DNA of 64,000 nucleotides, from positions 2,417,480 through 2,481,479 of the forward strand of contig NZ_GL985606.1 of NCBI RefSeq assembly GCF_000220835.1, given 5' to 3'. The notes under the pieces were generated by a model that did not search any database, was not told the origin of the DNA, and saw only the letters and a program-made list of their open reading frames with translations. Shown here piece after piece: positions 32,753 through 43,062 of the stretch. Position 1 is the stretch's first letter, and every line of letters begins with the position of its first letter. The position numbers and the translations under genes are program-made. The DNA comes from Actinomyces sp. oral taxon 448 str. F0400 (GTDB taxonomy: Bacteria > Actinomycetota > Actinomycetes > Actinomycetales > Actinomycetaceae).

Positions 32753-33830
32753 TCACCTGGGATAACCGTTCAGCCTCGTCCATGGCGATGGCAGAGGCGA
32801 TCACCGGGCCGAGGTCGCCGTCGAGGACGGCGTCGAGGTTGTAGGCCTTGAAGCCGGTACGGTGGTCGGCGACGCGATTCTCGGGGAAATTGTAGGTGCG
32901 GATGCGCTCGGAACGGTCGACGGTGCGCACCTGTGAGCGGCGGGCATCGGCCTCCTGCTCGGCCGCGGCTGCGGCGCGTTCAGCGAGCAGACGAGCGCGC
33001 AGCACGCGCATGGCCGCCTCCTTGTTCTGCAACTGGGATTTCTCATTCTGCATGGAGACGACGATTCCGGTGGGCAGGTGAGTGATGCGCACGGCCGAGT
33101 CCGTGGTGTTGACGGACTGCCCGCCCGGACCGGAGGAGCGGAAGACGTCGATGCGCAGATCGGCGGCATCGATCGCGAGTTCGCCGGGGTCGTCGGCCTC
33201 GGGCATGACGAGCACGCCGGCGGCCGAGGTGTGGATACGACCCTGACTCTCGGTAACGGGGACGCGCTGGACGCGGTGGACGCCGCCCTCGTACTTCAGG
33301 TGCGCCCACACGCCGTCGGAGGGCTCGACGGCGCCGCGAGCCTTGATGGCCAGGCGCACGTCCTTGTACCCACCCAAGTCGGAATCGGTGGCGTCGAGGA
33401 CCTCCACGGCCCATCCCTGACGCTCGGCGTAGCGGGTGTACATGCGGGCCAGGTCGGAGGCGAACAGCGCCGACTCCTCACCGCCTTCACCGGCCTTGAC
33501 CTCGATGATGACGTCGCGGGCGTCGTCCGGATCGCGTGGGACGAGGACTTCGCGCAGACGGTCGGCGGCCGCTGTCTCGACCCGGGCGAGCTCCGGCAGT
33601 TCGGCTGCGAAGTCGGCGTCGTCGGCAGCTAGATCGCGTGCGTCGGCCAGGTCCGCCGAAGCGGCCCGCCAGGCGCGGTAGGCGCTCACCACCCGGCCGA
33701 GTTCGGCGTAGCGACGTCCCAGACGCCGCATGGCATTCGGATCGCAGGCGACGGCGGGGTCAGCCATATTGCGCTCGAGGCCTGCGTACTCGGCGAGCAT
33801 CGGCTCGACGACGGAGAAGTCCTCACTCAT
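32733..33830 (-). CDS. prfA: Peptide chain release factor 1
   Basis: A 365-residue class-I release factor. The catalytic GGQ loop reads [16 protein letters not shown]. The stop-codon reading motif is PVT in [16 protein letters not shown], the PxT type that identifies RF1 (UAA/UAG) as opposed to RF2 (SPF). The start ATG 33830 gives the family's normal length; an earlier in-frame start would add 22 unconserved residues. It lies between rpmE and prmC, the conserved actinobacterial order. Confidence 0.96.
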   Translation of the reverse strand: MSEDFSVVEPMLAEYAGLERNMADPAVACDPNAMRRLGRRYAELGRVVSAYRAWRAASADLADARDLAADDADFAAELPELARVETAAADRLREVLVPRDPDDARDVIIEVKAGEGGEESALFASDLARMYTRYAERQGWAVEVLDATDSDLGGYKDVRLAIKARGAVEPSDGVWAHLKYEGGVHRVQRVPVTESQGRIHTSAAGVLVMPEADDPGELAIDAADLRIDVFRSSGPGGQSVNTTDSAVRITHLPTGIVVSMQNEKSQLQNKEAAMRVLRARLLAERAAAAAEQEADARRSQVRTVDRSERIRTYNFPENRVADHRTGFKAYNLDAVLDGDLGPVIASAIAMDEAERLSQVSEGSGS

Positions 33831-34010
33831 GACTGTCCGGATGTCCTCGGAGCGTCGGGATGGTTCAAGATGGATCGAAACAGTGGCATCGGACACACGG
33901 ATCGGCTCCTGCCGATCCTCGTGCTTCTGCGCGGGTGCACAAGGCCGGGAGAAGATACGGCAACGCCGACGGCGCTCACAAGAAGCGTCCGTCGGCGTCG
34001 AAAGGATCGA

Positions 34011-34223
34011 TTACTTCTTGCGCTTGCCGTAGCGGGCCTCGAAACGGGCCACGCGACCGCCGGTGTCGAGGATCTTCTGCTTGCCCGTGTAGAACGGGTG
34101 GCACGCCGAGCAGACGTCGACGCGGATCTCACCGGAGGTGACAGTGGACCGGGTCTCGAAGGTGTTGCCGCAGGTGCACGTGACCCGTGTGGGCACGTAG
34201 TCGGGGTGGATCCCCTGCTTCAT
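34011..34223 (-). CDS. rpmE: Ribosomal protein L31 (zinc-binding form)
   Basis: A 70-residue L31. The zinc-ligand cysteines are present (TCTCGNTF and [16 protein letters not shown]), so this is the C+ type, usually made under zinc sufficiency. A strong GGAGAC site precedes the ATG. Normally rpmE follows rho directly; here a surface-protein gene lies between them. Confidence 0.97.
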   Translation of the reverse strand: MKQGIHPDYVPTRVTCTCGNTFETRSTVTSGEIRVDVCSACHPFYTGKQKILDTGGRVARFEARYGKRKK

Positions 34224-34445
34224 GGTGTCTCCTTAGCATCAGAGAGCCCCGGGTCCCACGCAAGTGCCGCGCAGGTGAACCGGAAGCCGAAGGGTGATTA
34301 TGCCGTCCACCCCGCCGACGCACAACATGCGGAGCCACCTCTGATTCGAGAGATGGGTGACATTCTCCGTTGAGGGCAGGATATCCCAGTCCCGTCATCT
34401 CCCCGAAAGCTCCGGAAGACCTGCGCGATCCCTGAATCATTAGCG

Positions 34446-34482
34446 GCGGCGCCGCAACCTGACGAGAGTGCTGCGGCGCCGC
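34446..34482 (-). terminator. Terminator after the LARTG surface-protein gene
   Basis: Arms GCGGCGCCGCA (34446-34456) and TGCGGCGCCGC (34472-34482) form a perfect 11-bp stem with a 15-base loop, 35 bp past the surface-protein stop. The rest of the 293-bp gap to rpmE shows no gene and presumably carries the rpmE promoter. Confidence 0.65.
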
Positions 34483-34516
34483 TGCGCGTCAGTCCCGGCT
34501 GGTGAGAGGAATCGGG

Positions 34517-35908
34517 TCAAACCCGCCGGCGAGCGAGACGCAGGGAGACGCCCGAACCGACCAGCACTATGGCGGCGAAGGCCGTGATACCGGCAGCTGA
34601 ACCGGTCCTGGCGAGCTCCCGGGTCGGTCCCGAAGGCGCCGTGACGGGTGCCCCGCCGCCGCTGGCGTCACCGCCGGCGGAGCCAACGGCGACGGAGTCA
34701 ACGGCGCACTGGGTCATCACCCTGTCAGACCCCTCGAAGTCCCAGGTGATGACCTGGACGGTCGACTCATCGGCGGTCTCCAGGACGAAGTCGTAGCCCC
34801 AGGCGCGAGTGCCGATGTCCGCGCCCATCGTGTATGTGGTCGTGACCGTCGAATCGGCCTCTCCGGACACCGTCGGGGAGCCGATCTGCTCGCCGTCGTC
34901 CCACACGCCGATCGTGTACGTGCCGGCGGTGCTGATCTGGACCTCGAAGGTGATGATGCAGCCGGTGCGGTGGATGGAGACGATCGAGGCCTCGTCGCTG
35001 TACTGGACATTGCTCATGGTCATCCCCTCGTCACCGGTGACGGTCGAGGAGATGACGCCGGAGGACCGGGTGGGCGCGGATCCGGGATCCTGCGCGACGT
35101 CAGCGTTGGCGGAGGAGTCGCCAGGCGCCGTCGTCGAAGACGAGACGGTCGGATCCGCCTCGGGCGCCACCGAGCCATCCGCGACGGACGCCCCACCAGC
35201 CGCATCCGACGGCACAGCGGCGGACCCCTCGGCCGCATCCGGATCCTGCGACAACCGCTCAGAACCCTGCGGAACCCGAGCACTCGAAGCGGAGGAGTCC
35301 CCGGGCGTCGTCGTCGAAGACGAGACAGTCGGATCCGCCTCGGGCGCCACCGGGCCATCCGCGACGGACGCCCCACCAGCCGCATCCGACGATGCCCCAC
35401 CAGCCGCATCCGACGACATAGCGGCGGACCCCTCGGCCGCATCCGGATCCTGCGACAACCGCTCAGAACCCTGCGGAACCCGAGCACTCGAAGCGGAGGA
35501 GTCCCCGGGCGTCGTCGTCGAAGACGAGACGGTCGGATCCGCCTCGGGCGCCACCGGGCCATCCGCGACGGACGCCCCACCAGCCGCATCCGACGGCACA
35601 GCGGCGGACCCCTCGGCCGCATCCGGATCCTGCGACAACCGCTCAGAACCCTGCGGAACCCGAGCACTCGAAGCGCTCGAAACAGCCTCACCAGCCGCAT
35701 CCGACCGAGCACCCGACGACGCCTCACCGGATACCGCCGCATCGGCCTGCGCCGGATGCCCGTCAGAAGTCCGCGAAGCATGATCAGCGCCGGAGACCGA
35801 AGGATCCGCACCGGGCGGGGCTCCTTCGGAGGCACTCGCCGGGGCGGTGAGAAGACCGGCGACCAGCACAGCACCGAGCAGAGCGGACGTGAGGTGGGAG
35901 CGCTTCAT
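34517..35908 (-). CDS. Repeat-rich sortase-anchored surface protein (LARTG)
   Basis: A 463-residue cell-wall protein. Residues 1-27 are a Sec signal peptide (cleavage near ASA-SE). Residues 80-267 are three near-identical Ser/Ala/Asp/Pro-rich units of 60, 68 and 60 residues, beginning SSARVPQGSERLSQDPDA. About residues 290-405 form a beta-rich domain with two Cys that could make a disulfide. Residues 432-436 are LARTG, followed by a hydrophobic helix and RLARRRV, a sortase sorting signal with Ala in place of Pro. It should be covalently attached to peptidoglycan, the repeats acting as a stalk. No adhesin family is recognised. It interrupts the rho-rpmE order. Confidence 0.88.
   Translation of the reverse strand: MKRSHLTSALLGAVLVAGLLTAPASASEGAPPGADPSVSGADHASRTSDGHPAQADAAVSGEASSGARSDAAGEAVSSASSARVPQGSERLSQDPDAAEGSAAVPSDAAGGASVADGPVAPEADPTVSSSTTTPGDSSASSARVPQGSERLSQDPDAAEGSAAMSSDAAGGASSDAAGGASVADGPVAPEADPTVSSSTTTPGDSSASSARVPQGSERLSQDPDAAEGSAAVPSDAAGGASVADGSVAPEADPTVSSSTTAPGDSSANADVAQDPGSAPTRSSGVISSTVTGDEGMTMSNVQYSDEASIVSIHRTGCIITFEVQISTAGTYTIGVWDDGEQIGSPTVSGEADSTVTTTYTMGADIGTRAWGYDFVLETADESTVQVITWDFEGSDRVMTQCAVDSVAVGSAGGDASGGGAPVTAPSGPTRELARTGSAAGITAFAAIVLVGSGVSLRLARRRV
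35108..35671 (-). repeat. Three tandem 180/204/180-bp coding repeats
   Basis: Units at 35492-35671, 35288-35491 and 35108-35287 are nearly identical at the DNA level, including synonymous positions. That points to recent unequal recombination or gene conversion. The middle unit has an extra 24 bp, itself a local duplication (SDAAGGAS written twice). Copy number is likely variable between strains. Confidence 0.9.
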
Positions 35909-36118
35909 CAGATGTCCTTAAGCACAACGGGGGGAGGATCAAGCCCGCCGCCTTCAGCCCGACTCCGCGCAAGCGACGACCCGGAGTCATGGTAGCACCG
36001 AATCGTTACCCCTTCGTCGCCTCCTCGCTGGGCGACCGACCGCAGTATGCAGCACGCGCCCGGCCGCCGCCGGGGCGCGTACTGGACGCAGACCGCTCGA
36101 TTCCGACGCGTGCAGCGT

Positions 36119-38233
36119 CTATTCGTCGTCCGTGTCGGCCAGCGACGTGCCGGCCGGCGTCGTCTTGGAGATGACCATGAGGAACTCGGCGTTGGAACTG
36201 GTGTCTTTGAGCTTGCCGATGACCAGCTCGAGCGCCTGCTGCTGCTCGAGCCCGGTGAATAGACGGCGCAGCCGCCACATGATCTTGAGTTGGGCGGGAT
36301 CGATGAGCAGTTCCTCACGGCGGGTGGAGGAGGCGGCCACGTCCACGGCCGGGAAGATGCGCTTCTCGGCGAGCTGACGCGACAGACGCAGCTCCATATT
36401 GCCGGTTCCCTTGAACTCCTCGAAAATGACCTCGTCCATCTTCGAGCCCGTTTCCACCAGAGCCGTGGCGAGAATCGTGAGCGATCCGCCATTCTCAATG
36501 TTGCGAGCGGCGCCGAAGAAGCGCTTGGGGGGGTACAACGCGCTGGCATCCACACCGCCGGACAGGATGCGGCCGCTGGCCGGGGCGGCCAGGTTGTAAG
36601 CGCGGCCCAGGCGAGTGATGGAATCCAACAGCACCACGACATCCTGACCCAGCTCGACCAGCCGCTTGGCGCGCTCGATGGCGAGCTCGGCCACAGTCGT
36701 GTGATCCGAGGCGGGACGGTCGAAGGTCGAGGCGATGACCTCGCCTTTGACCGTGCGCTGCATGTCGGTGACCTCCTCGGGCCGCTCGTCGACGAGCACG
36801 ACCATGAGATGGGCCTCAGGGTTGTTGACAGCGATCGCGTTGGCGATCTGCTGCAGAATAATGGTCTTACCCGCTTTGGGCGGAGAGACGATGAGGCCTC
36901 GCTGCCCCTTGCCAATGGGAGCGACCAGATCGATGACGCGCGGGGTGAGGGCCTTAGGCGTGGTCTCCAGGCGCAGCTGCTCCTGCGGGTAGAGTGGAGT
37001 GAGTTTGGTGAACTCTGGGCGGCGCCTGGCGCGCTCGGGCTCCATTCCGTTGACGGCCTCGACGCTCACCAGGGGGTTGTACTTCTGACGGTTCGCCCGA
37101 TTCTGGCGGCGGTTCCCGCGCCCCTGATGACCCCCGCCGGGGTGAGAGGTCTCGCCGCCCTCACGGACCCATCCGGTGATGGCGTCGCCGGGACGCAAGC
37201 CGTTGTCCTTGATCTGCTGGTTCGAGACGTAGACGTCCTTGGGCCCCTGAAGGTAGCCGGAAGTGCGCAGGTAGGCGTGCTGACGGTCGGAGACATCGAG
37301 AATGCCCGCCACCGGTAGGAGGACCTCATCCTCGCGCGACTGCTGGTTACGGCCCTGGCCATTATCGCCCTGAGAGCCGTCGCGGTCACGATCGCGGTCA
37401 CGGCGCTTGCGACCGCGACGACGGCGCCCACCGCCGCCGCTGCGCCCCTCCTCCTCCCAACTGTTCTCGTTGCCCTGACCGCCATCGCGACGCTTGCGTC
37501 CGTTGGGCTCGATGGCGGCGGTGCCGGTGGCATCGGCGAGATCGCGCATGAGTGCGGCCTTCGCATCGAGGTGGTCTTCGGGCGAGGAGTCGGGCTGATC
37601 ATGCACAGCCCGCTCGGGCGAACCGGCAGCGGCCTGGATTCGCCGGCGTCCGCGACGGGATGAATCCGCAGAACCCTGCTCCTCGCTGCGCTGAGCATCC
37701 CGCCCGCGCGCCTGCCTGCGGGAACGACCCTCACCGGAAGCGCCATGATCGGCCTGGTCGGTGCGTTCCCCCGAGCGAGTCGACGGATCGAGGACGGGGG
37801 TCTCGGCGCGCGGCGCGCCGCCCGCTGCAGCCGCACGACGGCGTCGCGGGTGGGTCTGCGCCTCGATCGGCTGGCTGTCATCCTGCGCGTCGGCCCGCTC
37901 AACCGCGAGCGACGGCGACGACGGAGTCTCGACGACCTCAGACTTATCCGCCTTCTCGACGGCCTTCGTCCGATCCGTCCCCGCCTCGGTCTCGTCCGCC
38001 TCCACGGCGGGCTTCTCGCCGGTCGACTCGGCCGCGGCCGGAGGCGTCGTCGGCCCGGTGTCGCCGGCGAGCGGGGTGGCGGGCGCAGAGGCCCCGCCGC
38101 TGCGGATAGCAGCGACGAGCTCACTCTTGCGCATGCGCGAAGTGCCCTTGAGGCCCATCGAGGACGCGAGCTGCTGAAGCTCTGCAAGACGCATGGTGGA
38201 CAGCGAGGGCTGGGCGCTGGAGGTCTCTGTCAC
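36119..38233 (-). CDS. rho: Transcription termination factor Rho
   Basis: A 704-residue Rho. An N-terminal Rho_N/SAP-like segment ([17 protein letters not shown]) is followed by about 270 residues of Arg/Asp/Gly/Glu-rich low-complexity sequence, the insertion typical of Actinobacteria that adds RNA affinity. The cold-shock-like RNA-binding domain ([25 protein letters not shown]) and the RecA-type ATPase with Walker A PKAGKT and Walker [17 protein letters not shown] follow. GTG start at 38233; an internal ATG at 38194 would also keep the conserved SAP segment. Confidence 0.96.
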   Translation of the reverse strand: MTETSSAQPSLSTMRLAELQQLASSMGLKGTSRMRKSELVAAIRSGGASAPATPLAGDTGPTTPPAAAESTGEKPAVEADETEAGTDRTKAVEKADKSEVVETPSSPSLAVERADAQDDSQPIEAQTHPRRRRAAAAGGAPRAETPVLDPSTRSGERTDQADHGASGEGRSRRQARGRDAQRSEEQGSADSSRRGRRRIQAAAGSPERAVHDQPDSSPEDHLDAKAALMRDLADATGTAAIEPNGRKRRDGGQGNENSWEEEGRSGGGGRRRRGRKRRDRDRDRDGSQGDNGQGRNQQSREDEVLLPVAGILDVSDRQHAYLRTSGYLQGPKDVYVSNQQIKDNGLRPGDAITGWVREGGETSHPGGGHQGRGNRRQNRANRQKYNPLVSVEAVNGMEPERARRRPEFTKLTPLYPQEQLRLETTPKALTPRVIDLVAPIGKGQRGLIVSPPKAGKTIILQQIANAIAVNNPEAHLMVVLVDERPEEVTDMQRTVKGEVIASTFDRPASDHTTVAELAIERAKRLVELGQDVVVLLDSITRLGRAYNLAAPASGRILSGGVDASALYPPKRFFGAARNIENGGSLTILATALVETGSKMDEVIFEEFKGTGNMELRLSRQLAEKRIFPAVDVAASSTRREELLIDPAQLKIMWRLRRLFTGLEQQQALELVIGKLKDTSSNAEFLMVISKTTPAGTSLADTDDE

Positions 38234-38542
38234 GAGTGTCCTTACGGTGTGGTAATGCGCTTACCCGATCGGGTGGAGTGCATCAGGTGGGGACTGCCCC
38301 GGAATCATCACGGGGAAAGAGTCGCGCACCGGGCGGCGCCGGGGGCTGACCACGGGCCGAGAGCCGGTGCGTAACGACGGCGCGGTGCGATCCGCGATGT
38401 CGTCACCGGATACAGTAGCAGCATTCAGCACGACGTTGTCCACAACGCCCATCGCGTCCACCATGGGCGGAATGCAATCGGCGCGACAGATCGGGCCCGT
38501 CCCGCCCTCTGCGGCCGGATGCGCCACCGAGCCCTCAGCGCG
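38234..38542 (-). promoter_or_regulatory. Leader/promoter region upstream of rho
   Basis: A 309-bp gap between thrB and rho. On the minus strand a possible -10, TACTGT, lies near 38414-38420 with GGACAA about 17-18 bases upstream, which would leave a leader of roughly 180 nt. Rho genes often have long self-regulated leaders. No convincing gene, riboswitch or U-tract hairpin is visible. Confidence 0.3.
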
Positions 38543-39454
38543 TCACCCGATGGCCCGAACCGACTGAGCGCCGTTGAGATCAATACCCGGACGCAGGACT
38601 GTCCAACCGTGGCGCTCGAGCGTGAAACGGGTCTGCTGGGCGACATCCGCCAGGACGAACACGGTGGGGCCGGCCCCGGAGATGACCGCCGGATAGCCCT
38701 GAGCGCGCAGGGAGTCCATGACCGCCATCGATGCGGGCAGGACATTGCGCCGGTAATCCTGGTGCAGCCGGTCCTCGGTGCCGACCATGAGCAGATCGGG
38801 GCGTCCGGTCAGCGCCAGCATGAGGATAGCGGCGCGCGAGGTGTTGAACAGGGCATCGGCTCGCGGAACCGACTCGGGCAGAACCCTGCGCGCCTGCGCG
38901 GTGCTCAATCGCGTCACGGGCGGCGGAATCAGGAGGCTCACCGGCAGCGAGCCGTCCACCGGAATGGGCGCGGCCCGAGGCTCACCGTCGGCCTCCGTCC
39001 AGGCGACGGTCGCCCCTCCGAAGACGGCGGGAGCGACATTGTCGGGATGACCCTCGAAGTCGGTGGCGAGGCGGAAGACCTCGCCGTCGTCCAGGGCCTG
39101 CGGCTCGGAGAGCAGACCACGGGCGAGTATGAGGCCCGCCACAACGGCCGACGCCGATGAGCCCATGCCCCCGCCGTGCGGAATGCGATTGAGACAACGC
39201 ATCTCGAAGCCGGCCTGAGGTGCGCCGACGGACTCGAGCCCGGCGCGCAGCGCCCGTACGACGAGGTTGGAATCGTCGGTGGCCACGGCCCCTTCCCCGA
39301 CGCCCTCGACGCGCACGTGCGTGGCGCCGACGGTCGCACGGGCCTCGACCTCGTCGTAATAGCGGAAGGCCATGCCGAAGGAGTCGAAGCCGGGTCCCAT
39401 ATTGGCCGTGGTCGCCGGTACTCGCACGGCGGCCCGCTCATTGCCCAGGCGCAC
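38543..39454 (-). CDS. thrB: Homoserine kinase
   Basis: A 303-residue GHMP kinase. The motif 1 region is VRVPATTANMGPGFDSFG, the ATP-binding motif is PHGGGMGSSASAVVAGL, and a C-terminal GAGPTVFVLAD corresponds to motif 3. It phosphorylates homoserine on the way to threonine. The GTG start lies two bases after the hom stop, so hom-thrB is an operon. In many actinobacteria thrC lies between them; here it is absent. Confidence 0.95.
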   Translation of the reverse strand: MRLGNERAAVRVPATTANMGPGFDSFGMAFRYYDEVEARATVGATHVRVEGVGEGAVATDDSNLVVRALRAGLESVGAPQAGFEMRCLNRIPHGGGMGSSASAVVAGLILARGLLSEPQALDDGEVFRLATDFEGHPDNVAPAVFGGATVAWTEADGEPRAAPIPVDGSLPVSLLIPPPVTRLSTAQARRVLPESVPRADALFNTSRAAILMLALTGRPDLLMVGTEDRLHQDYRRNVLPASMAVMDSLRAQGYPAVISGAGPTVFVLADVAQQTRFTLERHGWTVLRPGIDLNGAQSVRAIG

Positions 39455-39456
39455 GG

Positions 39457-40779
39457 TTACTGCCCTTCGACGCGCCGGACGGAGACGACCTCCAGCACGC
39501 GGGCCTCGTCGCGCAACGCGCCGACGGCCGCATCCAGGTGGAAGACGCTGGCCGGGTGGGTGACGATGGTGACGATCGCCTGCTGCCCTCCGACGTAGGA
39601 ACTCTGACGCACCGAGTCGATGGACACGCCGTTATCGGCGAAGACGCCGGCCACGATGGCCAGGGAGCCGGGCTGATCGTCCACGCGCAACTGAACCTGA
39701 TACCGGGTGACGGCGGACTCCGGGCCGAGGATCGGCAGGCGGGCGTAGTTGGACTCCCGGGGGGCCTGACCGCCGTTGACCCGATGGGACGCCGCGGCCA
39801 CGACGTCGGAGAGCACCGCGGAGGCGGTCGGGGCGCCGCCCGCGCCCTGCCCGTAGAACATGAGACGCCCGGCGGACTCGGCCTCGACGAGGACGGCGTT
39901 GAAGGCTCCGTGAACGGAGGCCAGCGGATGCTCGGTCGGCACGAGTGCGGGGTGCACCCGCACCGAGATGCCGCGGGCGTGATCGTCGTCGCGGCGCTGG
40001 GCGATGGCCAGAAGCTTGATCTCGCAGCCTGAGGCGCGGGCCTCGCGGATGTCGTCGGCGGTGACCGTCCGGATGCCCTCGACCTGCACGTCATCCAGAC
40101 CCACACGGGTGTGGAAGGCGAGAGAGGCGATGATGGCCGCCTTGGCGGCGGCGTCGAGGCCATCAACATCGGCAGTCGGATCAGCCTCCGCGTAGCCGAG
40201 CGTCTGAGCGGTGGCCAGGGCGGCCTCGAAGGTCAGGCCCTTGACGCTCATCTCGTCCAGGATGTAGTTGGTGGTGCCGTTGACGATCCCGAGCACGGAG
40301 ACGACCCGGTCCCCGGCCATGGACTCCCGCAAGGCGTAGACGACGGGGATGGCACCGGCGACAGCGGCCTCGTAGTAGAAGTCGACGCCGGCCGCGGCTG
40401 CCGCGGCATAGAGCTCGGGGCCATGGGCGGCGATGAGAGCCTTGTTACCGGTGATGACGCTGGCGCCGGCGGTGAAGGCCGCCAGAATGAGGGTGCGGGC
40501 GGGTTCGATCCCACCGATGAGCTCGATGACGAGGTCGTTTCCCGTGGCCACCGCGGTGGCGTCGATCGTGAGCAGCTCACGGGGGACGACCGCGTCGCGG
40601 GGCGCGTCGAGGTCGCGCACGGCGATGCCGGTGATCTCCAGGCGTGCGCCGGAGCGCGCGGCGAAGTCATCGGCCTGCTCCAGAAGGAGACGCACGACCT
40701 GGGTGCCGACGGTGCCGGAACCGAGGACGCCAACCGTGAGGGCGCGGGAGGAGGCGGGCTGCTGGGGGCGGGCGGGCAC
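39457..40779 (-). CDS. hom: Homoserine dehydrogenase
   Basis: A 440-residue NAD(P)-dependent enzyme. The dinucleotide site is VGVLGSGTVGTQVVRLL; catalytic-domain markers include GIVNGTTNYIL and DVDGLDAAAKAAIIAS; the C-terminal ACT domain (LRVDDQPGSLAIVAGVFADNG) is the usual site of threonine feedback. GTG 40779 chosen: AAGGTGG six bases upstream and family-normal length; an in-frame start 96 bases earlier adds unconserved Arg/Cys-rich residues. It forms an operon with thrB. Confidence 0.95.
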   Translation of the reverse strand: MPARPQQPASSRALTVGVLGSGTVGTQVVRLLLEQADDFAARSGARLEITGIAVRDLDAPRDAVVPRELLTIDATAVATGNDLVIELIGGIEPARTLILAAFTAGASVITGNKALIAAHGPELYAAAAAAGVDFYYEAAVAGAIPVVYALRESMAGDRVVSVLGIVNGTTNYILDEMSVKGLTFEAALATAQTLGYAEADPTADVDGLDAAAKAAIIASLAFHTRVGLDDVQVEGIRTVTADDIREARASGCEIKLLAIAQRRDDDHARGISVRVHPALVPTEHPLASVHGAFNAVLVEAESAGRLMFYGQGAGGAPTASAVLSDVVAAASHRVNGGQAPRESNYARLPILGPESAVTRYQVQLRVDDQPGSLAIVAGVFADNGVSIDSVRQSSYVGGQQAIVTIVTHPASVFHLDAAVGALRDEARVLEVVSVRRVEGQ

Positions 40780-41012
40780 GTGGAACCACCTTGGGATGTT
40801 GTCGGCGGTGAGGGCGTCCGACGGGACGCACGGGAACTGTCCGACACAGCATAGGCGCCGGCGCCGCAACGGCACATGTCCGCCGTGCGGGTGGAGAGCG
40901 GCGTCGGCCTCAGCGCTCGCGAGCGCCGCGGGCGGCGGCGCCCCTCCCCATCATGCGCACCCGTCTGGGACCGAATCATCCCCGTCCGCCGGCCGACGCT
41001 GCGAAGGCGCGA

Positions 41013-41273
41013 TCACCGCCCCCTCCTCCTGACCAGACGCACCGTCAACGTCGTCCAGCCCGCGAGTCCGAGCAGGACGATCAGCAGCCCGGCCGCCCCC
41101 CGGAGCGGAGGATGAACGCCGATCACGAGCACCGCGCCGATCAGAACGCAGGTCGCCAGCGCCCAGGCGGCCGCCGTATTGCTCTCCAGCAGGGGGTGAC
41201 GCACCTGCGAAGGAGCGGCCCGACGACCCCGGGACGGGGGCGGGACCTCCAGGGATGAGCGCGCGATATCCAT
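41013..41273 (-). CDS. Small two-helix membrane protein
   Basis: An 86-residue protein with a basic/Pro-rich cytoplasmic head (to residue 30), two hydrophobic segments (AAAWALATCVLIGAVLVIGV and GAAGLLIVLLGLAGWTTLTV) and a short basic tail. No family recognised. TACAGT lies six bases upstream of the ATG and there is no Shine-Dalgarno, so the transcript may be leaderless. It sits between hom and the GH16 gene, both on the same strand. Confidence 0.6.
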   Translation of the reverse strand: MDIARSSLEVPPPSRGRRAAPSQVRHPLLESNTAAAWALATCVLIGAVLVIGVHPPLRGAAGLLIVLLGLAGWTTLTVRLVRRRGR

Positions 41274-41338
41274 GACCCGACTGTAAGAAGAGTCTCATCC
41301 GAGGAGTAGTGCCGCCGGACGGATTCTCCTCCCCATCG

Positions 41339-41405
41339 ACTCCTCCTGGAGGAGTAGGGGAGGTTCCGGATCCGGATCGCACGAATGAATCCTTCGGACC
41401 GGATC
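41339..41405 (-). terminator. Palindrome plus hairpin after the GH16 gene
   Basis: GATCCGG (41369-41375) pairs with CCGGATC (41399-41405) around a 23-base loop 40 bp past the GH16 stop. A separate tight palindrome, ACTCCTCC-T-GGAGGAGT (41339-41355), follows on the minus strand. Either could end the GH16 transcript; the second could also be an operator for the small membrane gene. Confidence 0.4.
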
Positions 41406-41443
41406 GTCAGACCGCGCTGAGCGGGTCGGGCCGCTCGGCCGCC

Positions 41444-42886
41444 TCAGTCCATCGCCCAGACGCGAACGTAGTCCACGTCCATGCTGGCCTGCTCGAAGAC
41501 CGACGGGTCGGGTGCGTCGTCCCAAGACATGCAACCAACCCGGGTGCTCAGGCAGACGTGGTAGGGAGAGTCGGGACCGAAGCACGAGTCGAACAGCTCC
41601 TCGCCGTCCTCGCGCAGCACCTCGTGGAAGCGGGCGTCGTCGACGTAGAACGTGATTCGTGAGGGGGTCTTCTCCACCGCGTAGGTGTGGAACTCGGTCA
41701 GGTCGGGGCGGGGGAGGATGTCCTGCGGCTTCCTCGTGGAGGGGTCGTCGGTCTGCGAGAAGTGGACCGTCGCCCCGACGATGCCGGTGGCGTCCCCGCC
41801 GCCATAGGCCTCGGCGACGTCGATCTCCCCGCCGTTGGACCGGTCGTCCGGCTGCAGCCGGAGCCCGCCCCACAGGCCCTCGATCTCCTGAGAGAATCTG
41901 ATCCGGCTCTCCAAACGGCCGTAAACAAAGTTCTGAAGTGAGCCCTCGCCGTCGGTGTCCTCGGTGGTGACGTAGGCCTCGTCGTAGTAGCGCAGGGTCG
42001 TCTCCCCGTTCGCTGTGTCGATCGTGTTCTGCCAGCCGGTCTCGGGGTTGAGCGAGCCGTCCTCATTCCTGCGCAGGCGCCACCACAGACGGCCACAGCC
42101 GTCGGCCACGTCATGAGCCTCGACGTCGACGACGCCCCAGTCGTGATCGAGGCAGCTGGTCGCATCCAGGTGGTGGTACGGCGAGATCCCGTCGACGTAC
42201 TCCGCCCACTTGCCCTCAGCGAAGTCGGAGCCGGCGTCGAACGTGTCCTCGAAGACCAGGGTGGAGAAGGTCTCGTCGCGCACGACATCGGTCCGTTCGC
42301 TGCTGGAGGCCTGATCGAGGCAGGCGCGCTTGACGGTCGCCGTGCTCCCCGTCCGGGACAGGTAGAAGTTCTGAACGATGTACGCGCCGTCGTTGATGGC
42401 GCTGTCGTCGGCCGAAGCGGTCAGGCTGGTGGAACCCGACTCGGCGCTCGCTGTGAGTCTGTTCCCCTCGACGCCCAGGACCACGGTCCACTCCTCCTCG
42501 GAATCGGGCAAGTCGGCCAGCGGAATCGACGCGACTTCCCCGAGGGCGGTCGTCTGATTGTCGACCAGCTTGTGCAGGCGGAGCCTGAGCCGGTCCTCCC
42601 TGTTGACCAAAGACGCCGAGTACCGATCCGTCCCGGTACACCGCACATAGGTGTTGGCGTACAGGGGGGCGTCGAGTGAGCGGAAATTGACCGTGAACTT
42701 GGAGGTCGCGGTCTGGTTGGGGCCCAGGGTGGGTGCCTGGTGATGGTCGACGGACTGACCTGCGGTCAGCCCCGCATCGGTGTAGTAGGACTCCTCGTCG
42801 GCGACCGCCGCGCCGGTGGAGGCCATCATCGCGACGCCGGACGCGCCCACGGCTAGGAGAAGGGATCTGCGAGAAAAACAGGACAT
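41444..42886 (-). CDS. Secreted GH16 beta-glucanase-like protein
   Basis: A 480-residue exported protein. The N-terminus is a Tat-like signal (FSRRSLLLAVGASG...AAVA, about 29 residues). An N-terminal beta-rich module of about 170 residues precedes the GH16 domain, whose catalytic motif is GGEIDVAEAYG (ExDxxE; the two Glu are nucleophile and acid/base). The C-terminal MDVDYVRVWA is the standard GH16 ending. GH16 enzymes cut beta-1,3/1,4-glucans, laminarin or related polymers; the precise polymer is unknown. No wall-anchor follows, so it is probably released. It lies between lysA and hom, outside the usual cluster content. Confidence 0.88.
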   Translation of the reverse strand: MSCFSRRSLLLAVGASGVAMMASTGAAVADEESYYTDAGLTAGQSVDHHQAPTLGPNQTATSKFTVNFRSLDAPLYANTYVRCTGTDRYSASLVNREDRLRLRLHKLVDNQTTALGEVASIPLADLPDSEEEWTVVLGVEGNRLTASAESGSTSLTASADDSAINDGAYIVQNFYLSRTGSTATVKRACLDQASSSERTDVVRDETFSTLVFEDTFDAGSDFAEGKWAEYVDGISPYHHLDATSCLDHDWGVVDVEAHDVADGCGRLWWRLRRNEDGSLNPETGWQNTIDTANGETTLRYYDEAYVTTEDTDGEGSLQNFVYGRLESRIRFSQEIEGLWGGLRLQPDDRSNGGEIDVAEAYGGGDATGIVGATVHFSQTDDPSTRKPQDILPRPDLTEFHTYAVEKTPSRITFYVDDARFHEVLREDGEELFDSCFGPDSPYHVCLSTRVGCMSWDDAPDPSVFEQASMDVDYVRVWAMD

Positions 42887-43062
42887 TCAGGGCTCCTTGG
42901 CTGGCTACTGGATCTGCTGACGCTTGACGGGCGGGCGATGCACACGGGCATGACCGCCGAGGGGCTCCCGGCAGAACGCCGTAGCCCAGATCCTGCCTCA
43001 ACGTCCCTCGCGCGGGCCAACTCACCGGCGCGGCGGGCTCCGCCCCACCGGTCCGGGCAGGC

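Noticed and set aside
35108-35671. A CRISPR array
   Set aside because: The repeats are 180-204 bp, in frame with a surface-protein gene, and have no short repeat/spacer alternation or cas genes.
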